Source: RBG-16-66-20 sp049651845
GTDB taxonomy: Bacteria > Pseudomonadota > Gammaproteobacteria > Burkholderiales > SG8-39
Assembly (NCBI GenBank): GCA_049651845.1
Contig: JBASCW010000049.1
Coordinates: 1 to 64,000, forward strand
Length of the DNA stretch: 64,000 nt
Direction: 5' to 3'
A program made the translations under genes and the position numbers. Under the pieces are notes generated by a model that saw only the letters and a program-made list of their open reading frames with translations, searched no databases and had not been told where the DNA came from. Below, piece after piece: positions 58,102 through 64,000 of the stretch; position 1 is the first letter of the stretch; the number at the start of each line of letters is the position of its first letter.

Positions 58102-59358
58102 ATGGCGTACAAGCACATCAAGGTCCCGTCCAACGGCGAGAAGATCAAGGTCAACAAGGACTTCTCCCTGTCGGTGCCGGACAACCCGATCATTCCCTTC
58201 ATCATCGGCGACGGTACCGGCGTCGACATCACGCCGGTGATGCTCAAGGTGGTGGACGCGGCGGTGCAGAAGTCCTATGGCGGCAAGAAGAAGATCGTGT
58301 GGATGGAGATGTACGCGGGCGAGAAGTCCTGCCAAGTCTACGGCGAGAACGTCTGGCTGCCCGACGAGACGCTGGAAGCCTCCAGGGAGTTCGTGGTCTC
58401 GATCAAGGGGCCACTCACCACGCCGGTCGGCGGCGGCATCCGCTCGATCAACGTCGCGCTGCGCCAGGAGCTCGATCTCTACGTCTGCCTGCGCCCGGTG
58501 CGCTGGTTCACCGGCGTGCCCTCGCCGCTCAAGGAGCCCGACAAGGTGGACATGGTGATCTTCCGCGAGAACGCGGAGGACATCTACGCGGGCATCGAAT
58601 GGCCCGCGAAGTCGCCCGAGGTGAAGAAGGTCATCGACTTCCTCATCAAGGAGATGAAGGTGAAGAAGATCCGCTTCCCGGATTCCTCGGCGATCGGCAT
58701 CAAGCCGGTCTCCATCGAAGGCTCGGAGCGCCTGATCCGCAGGGCCTACCAGTACGCGATCGACAACAAGCGCAAGTCGGTGACGCTGGTGCACAAGGGC
58801 AACATCCAGAAGTTCACCGAGGGCGGCTTCCGCGACTGGGGCTACCAGCTCGCGCAGAAGGAGTTCGGCGCCAAGCTGATCGACGGCGGCCCCTGGTGCA
58901 GCTTCAAGAACCCGAAGGGCGGCCCGGACATCGTGGTGAAGGACGTGATCACCGATGCCATGCTGCAGCAGATCCTGCTGCGGCCCGCGGAGTACGACGT
59001 CCTCGCCACGACGAACCTCAACGGTGACTACATTTCGGACGCACTCGCGGCCGAAGTGGGCGGCATCGGCATCGCACCGGGCGCCAATCTGTCGGACACC
59101 GTGGCGATGTTCGAAGCCACGCACGGCACCGCGCCCAAGTACGCCGGCAAGGACCAGGTCAACCCCGGCTCGGAGATCCTTTCCGCGGAAATGATGCTGC
59201 GGCACATGGGCTGGACCGAGGCGGCGGATGCGATCATCAAGTCGATGGAGAAAGCGATCGGCGACAAGATCGTGACCTACGACTTCGCGCGCCAGATGGA
59301 AGGCGCGAAGAAGGTGTCCTGCTCCGGCTTCGGCCAGGCGATGATCGAAAGAATGTGA
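58102..59358 (+). CDS. icd: NADP-dependent isocitrate dehydrogenase
   Basis: A 418-residue TCA-cycle enzyme that makes 2-oxoglutarate and NADPH. The isocitrate site is RSINVALRQELDLYVCLRPVRWF, with the phosphorylatable Ser of the E. coli enzyme at the first position. The metal-binding DVLATTNLNGDYISDALAAEVGG and the NADP region EATHGTAPKYAGKDQVNPGS follow. E. coli Icd is 416 residues. CAGGAG precedes the ATG. A bidirectional terminator separates it from cspA. Confidence 0.98.
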   Translation: MAYKHIKVPSNGEKIKVNKDFSLSVPDNPIIPFIIGDGTGVDITPVMLKVVDAAVQKSYGGKKKIVWMEMYAGEKSCQVYGENVWLPDETLEASREFVVSIKGPLTTPVGGGIRSINVALRQELDLYVCLRPVRWFTGVPSPLKEPDKVDMVIFRENAEDIYAGIEWPAKSPEVKKVIDFLIKEMKVKKIRFPDSSAIGIKPVSIEGSERLIRRAYQYAIDNKRKSVTLVHKGNIQKFTEGGFRDWGYQLAQKEFGAKLIDGGPWCSFKNPKGGPDIVVKDVITDAMLQQILLRPAEYDVLATTNLNGDYISDALAAEVGGIGIAPGANLSDTVAMFEATHGTAPKYAGKDQVNPGSEILSAEMMLRHMGWTEAADAIIKSMEKAIGDKIVTYDFARQMEGAKKVSCSGFGQAMIERM

Positions 59359-59374
59359 CTTTTTGCCTGCAACA

Positions 59375-59402
59375 AAAAAAGCCGCCCGAGGGCGGCTTTT
59401 TT
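59375..59402. terminator. Bidirectional intrinsic terminator between icd and cspA
   Basis: Stem AAAAAAGCCGCCC / GGGCGGCTTTTTT with a two-base loop; it works on both strands. It ends icd (stop at 59358) and cspA (stop at 59421). Confidence 0.9.
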
Positions 59403-59420
59403 CATGGTGGTGACCGGCGG

Positions 59421-59624
59421 CTAGCTCTTCTGGATGTTCGAGGCCTGCTTGCCCTTGGGGCCCTGGACGACGTCGAAGCTGACCTTCTGGCCTTCCTTGA
59501 GCGTCTTGAAGCCCTGCATGTTGATCGCCGAGAAATGCGCGAACAGGTCCTCGCTGCCGTCGTCCGGCGTGATGAACCCGTAGCCTTTCGCGTCGTTGAA
59601 CCACTTGACGGTGCCCGTTGCCAT
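59421..59624 (-). CDS. cspA: Cold shock domain protein (CspA family)
   Basis: A 67-residue OB-fold RNA/ssDNA chaperone. The RNP1 motif KGYGFIT and RNP2 DLFAHFSAI are intact. GAGAGGGA lies nine bases before the ATG. The promoter found at 59659-59687 predicts a leader of only about 27 bases, much shorter than the long thermosensing leader of E. coli cspA, so it may be constitutive or regulated differently (inference). Confidence 0.95.
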   Translation of the reverse strand: MATGTVKWFNDAKGYGFITPDDGSEDLFAHFSAINMQGFKTLKEGQKVSFDVVQGPKGKQASNIQKS

Positions 59625-59658
59625 CGAAACATCCCTCTCCTTGGTTGACCTTCGGCGG

Positions 59659-59687
59659 CTTTTACGCGCCTTCGAAACCCCCGTCAA
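59659..59687 (-). promoter_or_regulatory. Sigma70-type promoter of cspA
   Basis: On the minus strand TTGACG (59687-59682), a 17-base spacer and TAAAAG (59664-59659). This is the best -35/-10 pair I found in the window. The start should be near 59652. Confidence 0.7.
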
Positions 59688-59757
59688 GGGGGCGGGTACT
59701 GGGGTTTGCGTCCCCCCGGCGCATTGATTAGGATAGAAACGGCCGGCCAGCACATGC

Positions 59758-60060
59758 ATGCAGCACAAGGACGATTCGGTAGTCGAGGCGAAGAAGGCGA
59801 AGGTAAAACTTCCGCCGATGTACCAGGTTTTGCTGCTCAACGACGATTACACGCCGATGGAGTTCGTGGTGCTGGTGCTGCAGAAGTTCTTCGCCATGAC
59901 CCGGGAGCGGGCGACCCAGGTGATGTTGAAAGTCCACCGCGAGGGCATGGGCGTCTGCGGCGTGTATCCGCACGACGTGGCATCCACCAAGGTCCAGCAA
60001 GTATCGTCGTACGCACGCAAGCACCAGCATCCGCTGCAATGCGTGATGGAGAAGACCTGA
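59758..60060 (+). CDS. clpS: ClpS adaptor protein
   Basis: A 100-residue adaptor that delivers N-degron substrates to ClpAP. The binding pocket stretch is LLNDDYTPMEFVVLVLQKFF, with AMTRERATQVMLKVHREGMGVCGVYPHDVASTKV. ATG at 59758 gives the family N-terminus; a nearby ATG at 59754 is out of frame. It ends one base before clpA. Confidence 0.97.
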   Translation: MQHKDDSVVEAKKAKVKLPPMYQVLLLNDDYTPMEFVVLVLQKFFAMTRERATQVMLKVHREGMGVCGVYPHDVASTKVQQVSSYARKHQHPLQCVMEKT

Positions 60061-60061
60061 C

Positions 60062-62347
<2,286 letters not shown>

Positions 62348-62673
62348 ACGATCGTCGGCGGCACGGCGGCGCGCCACGGCAGCGCGTAACGAATCCGCCA
62401 CACGCTTGTCGGGGCGTTGCGCTTGGCGGTCGTGCCCGACGATCTCCCGTGGCGCCGCGCAGCGCAGACCCGCTTGCTGCGGAAAAACTCGCACGCGCTC
62501 CCGGCCGACCATGAATTCGCCGTTCAGCCGAGAAGTGCCGCTTCAGCCAAGCTGAATCGGATCATAAACAAGCGGTTAGCGTATTCTCTGGTCGTACCGA
62601 GCGCTTCTCATCGTGCCTGCCCGTTCGGTCCGTGCGGCTGTCTAAACCATTGAATTCACACTAACCGGGTTGC
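62348..62673. other. Intergenic region with no gene seen
   Basis: About 330 bases between clpA and the sigma54 promoter. Frames here do not resemble proteins. No clpA terminator with a T-run is visible. The second half (about 62530-62600) is A+T richer and could hold an enhancer-binding site for the sigma54 activator, but I find no clear inverted repeat. Confidence 0.4.
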
Positions 62674-62689
62674 TGGCACGGCGCGTGCA
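62674..62689 (+). promoter_or_regulatory. Sigma54 (-24/-12) promoter
   Basis: TGGCACG, four bases, GTGCA: the invariant GG (62675-62676) and GC (62687-62688) are separated by exactly ten bases, and 15 of 16 positions fit the TGGCACG-N4-TTGCA consensus. The start should be near 62700, about 50 bases before the downstream GTG. It implies a sigma54 activator protein. Confidence 0.7.
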
Positions 62690-62750
62690 AAGGACTCGCT
62701 GTCGCGCCCGCGTCCGGCGGACGCCGCTTGCAACCGAGAGGAGTGAGTCC

Positions 62751-63404
62751 GTGAGCACATTGAAGGAGCAACTTGAGAAAGCAGTATCGGAAAGGGAGCA
62801 GTGGGAAATCCGGCGCCAATATGGCGCGCAAGGTCCGAACATGCGGCGCTTGTGGGTGCTCGCGTGCATGGACGAGCGACTGCCGGTGGACGAGGCGCTC
62901 GGCATTCGCGCCGATGGGCCGGTCGGCGGCGGCGACGCGCATCTGTTCAGGAACGCCGGCGGGATCGTGACCGACGACGCGGTCCGCTCGGCCATGCTGA
63001 CGATCAATTTCTTCGGCACGCGCGAGATCATCGTGCTGCAGCACACCGGCTGCGGGATGCTTTCCGCTAACGGCGCGGACCTCGTCGCCGCACTGCGCGG
63101 TAAGGGCATCGACGTGGACAACATCGTGCTCGACCCGACTCTGCCGGAACTCAAACTCGACAAGGGCGCGTTCGGCAAATGGATCGGCATGATGGACGAC
63201 GTGGACGAGACCTGCACGAAGACGGTCGAGGCGTTCCGCAACCATCCGCTGATTCCGAAAGACATCACCATCAGCGGCTGGGTATGGGAAACCGAGTTCC
63301 GGCGCCTGCGCGCGCCGAACAAAGGCGCGAAGAACCGGTCGGTCACGCAGCCTACCGCTGCCTCAATGAACGTGAAGGGATCGCAACCGCGGCGTTGGGC
63401 GTGA
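62751..63404 (+). CDS. Beta-carbonic anhydrase-like protein (possible COS hydrolase)
   Basis: A 217-residue beta-carbonic anhydrase fold protein. The zinc site is C39, H98 and C101 (ACMDER at 38-43 and LQHTGCGML), with the Asp41-Arg43 dyad. Its closest visual match is the short clade D group, which includes carbonyl sulfide hydrolase of Thiobacillus and carbonic anhydrases. GTG at 62751 follows GAGAGGAG at about nine bases. The sigma54 promoter and the metal-related neighbours FmdB and MerC suggest a specialised role, possibly in sulfur or thiocyanate use (inference). Confidence 0.85.
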   Translation: MSTLKEQLEKAVSEREQWEIRRQYGAQGPNMRRLWVLACMDERLPVDEALGIRADGPVGGGDAHLFRNAGGIVTDDAVRSAMLTINFFGTREIIVLQHTGCGMLSANGADLVAALRGKGIDVDNIVLDPTLPELKLDKGAFGKWIGMMDDVDETCTKTVEAFRNHPLIPKDITISGWVWETEFRRLRAPNKGAKNRSVTQPTAASMNVKGSQPRRWA

Positions 63405-63491
63405 CGAGGCGCGCGCCGGGCTAGACGGGTCGGCCGGTCGGCGCGAATCCTGCGCTCGGCTGGCCGGCGTTTCGTGCCTTGGTGCCTTTGC

Positions 63492-63707
63492 ATGCCGACA
63501 TTCGACTTCCGCTGCCCCGAGTGCGCGCTGGTCTTCGAGGAACGCTCGTCCGGCGGCGCGCCCGAGCCTGCTTGCCCGCAGTGCGGCTCGGCCGCGCACA
63601 AGGTATTTCTCAGTGCCCCGGCCGTGCATGACTCGCTCGCCGCAGGACGCGAGGCTGCGATGCGCTCGCTTCCCGAGTGCGGCAAGGGCTGCCGCTGCTG
63701 TCCCTAG
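63492..63707 (+). CDS. FmdB-family zinc ribbon protein
   Basis: A 71-residue protein with the FmdB start MPTFDFRCPECALVFEE and the second pair CPQCGSAAHKVF, four cysteines forming a zinc ribbon (CPEC and CPQC). The C-terminal RCCP adds cysteines not typical of all members. FmdB proteins are found beside amidase, formamidase and sulfur genes and have no settled role. It lies 87 bases after the carbonic-anhydrase-like gene. Confidence 0.85.
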   Translation: MPTFDFRCPECALVFEERSSGGAPEPACPQCGSAAHKVFLSAPAVHDSLAAGREAAMRSLPECGKGCRCCP

Positions 63708-63796
63708 GTCCGGGTGGCGGCGCGTGCGGGGGCGGCCGGGACAGGCCACGCAGCGCAAGCCCAGGCGAATTCAACCCAACCAGTCAGGAGAAGTCC

Positions 63797-64000
63797 ATGA
63801 ACCTTGCTCTTGCCATCGCGAGCGCCGCGCCGCGCTCGGACCGGCTTGGCGTTGCCATCTCAACCATCTGCATCTTGCACTGCCTCGCGATGCCCGTTAT
63901 CGCGGTCCTTCTACCGATTGCCGCGGCGCTCGAGGGAACGACGCATGCGGCCCTCGCCGCCGGGATCGTGCTGGTCGGCGCAGTCGCGTTCGTTCCCGGC
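63797..64000 (+). CDS. MerC-family membrane protein, partial at window edge
   Basis: The first 68 codons of a membrane protein that runs off the window. DRLGVAISTICILHCLAMPVIAVLLPIAAAL matches the MerC family, with the Cys-His-Cys motif in the first helix characteristic of mercury or other soft-metal uptake. CAGGAG precedes the ATG. It is the third gene after the sigma54 promoter. Confidence 0.8.
   Translation, partial: MNLALAIASAAPRSDRLGVAISTICILHCLAMPVIAVLLPIAAALEGTTHAALAAGIVLVGAVAFVPG

Noticed and set aside
62417..62653. A gene in the clpA downstream region
   Set aside because: The 78-codon frame has no recognisable domain, no ribosome-binding site and runs into the sigma54 promoter region.

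Overview
The window is about 64 kb of very GC-rich DNA (roughly 70 percent by eye) that reads as ordinary chromosome of a betaproteobacterium. Supporting signs are the divergent yhdP-tldD / glnE pair, the ilvE - CHCC zinc finger - waaF run, rsmI divergent from yraN - gmhA/diaA - BON lipoprotein, clpS-clpA beside icd and a cold shock gene, and FNR-type and sigma54 control sites. I see no rRNA, tRNA, CRISPR array, complete insertion sequence, prophage or replication origin. The only stable RNA gene is rnpB.

Layout. 1-7.9 kb (minus): a probable six-gene unit, yhdP, tldD, a Cys-rich protein, a CoA-transferase-like pair and an orphan [2Fe-2S] subunit of a molybdenum hydroxylase. 8-16.5 kb: glnE, a UV-damage glycosylase pair, an ArsR-type regulator divergent from ilvE, then ilvE, zinc finger, waaF, SnoaL-like protein, YheT hydrolase and phosphomannomutase, mostly with overlapping ends. 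16.5-22.3 kb: rhlE, a thioesterase relic, a GNAT protein and a heptose/outer-membrane cluster (rfaE2, BON lipoprotein, gmhA, HIRAN protein, yraN). 22.3-26.9 kb (plus): rsmI, pyrC, a DUF3025 protein, rnpB, an HD protein and a PAS protein. 26.9-39.4 kb (minus): transporters and energy coupling (TRAP dctPQM, nhaD, ybdK, a K+/H+-type antiporter, pntAB, a fused osmoprotectant permease/binding protein). 39.4-50.9 kb (minus): ABC exporter, PAS-GGDEF protein, a molybdopterin oxidoreductase and glycolate oxidase glcDEF with hydroxypyruvate isomerase. 50.9-59.4 kb (plus): polar amino acid ABC transporter without its ATPase, a PuuD-like membrane protein, a TPR protein, a HupE/UreJ protein with an EF-hand, and icd. 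59.4-64 kb: cspA, clpS, clpA, then a sigma54-promoted beta-carbonic-anhydrase-like (possibly COS hydrolase) gene followed by FmdB and MerC proteins.

Physiology suggested: a respiratory heterotroph with organic acid uptake (TRAP), glycolate/glyoxylate use (GlcDEF, Hyi), NADPH balance (PntAB, Icd), LPS heptose synthesis (GmhA, RfaE2, WaaF), Na+/H+ and K+ homeostasis, and possible aerobic/anaerobic switching (FNR-like box before pntAB).

The most interesting signals are in expression rather than gene content. Six protein genes have a TANNNT -10 hexamer exactly six bases before their start codon, the same distance that separates the rnpB -10 box from the RNA 5' end, which predicts leaderless mRNAs. 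Several genes (rhlE, rfaE2, a small gene at 54.6 kb) seem to need ATT, ATA or CTG starts. Short A+T-rich patches with codons alien to this genome lie inside many GC-rich genes.
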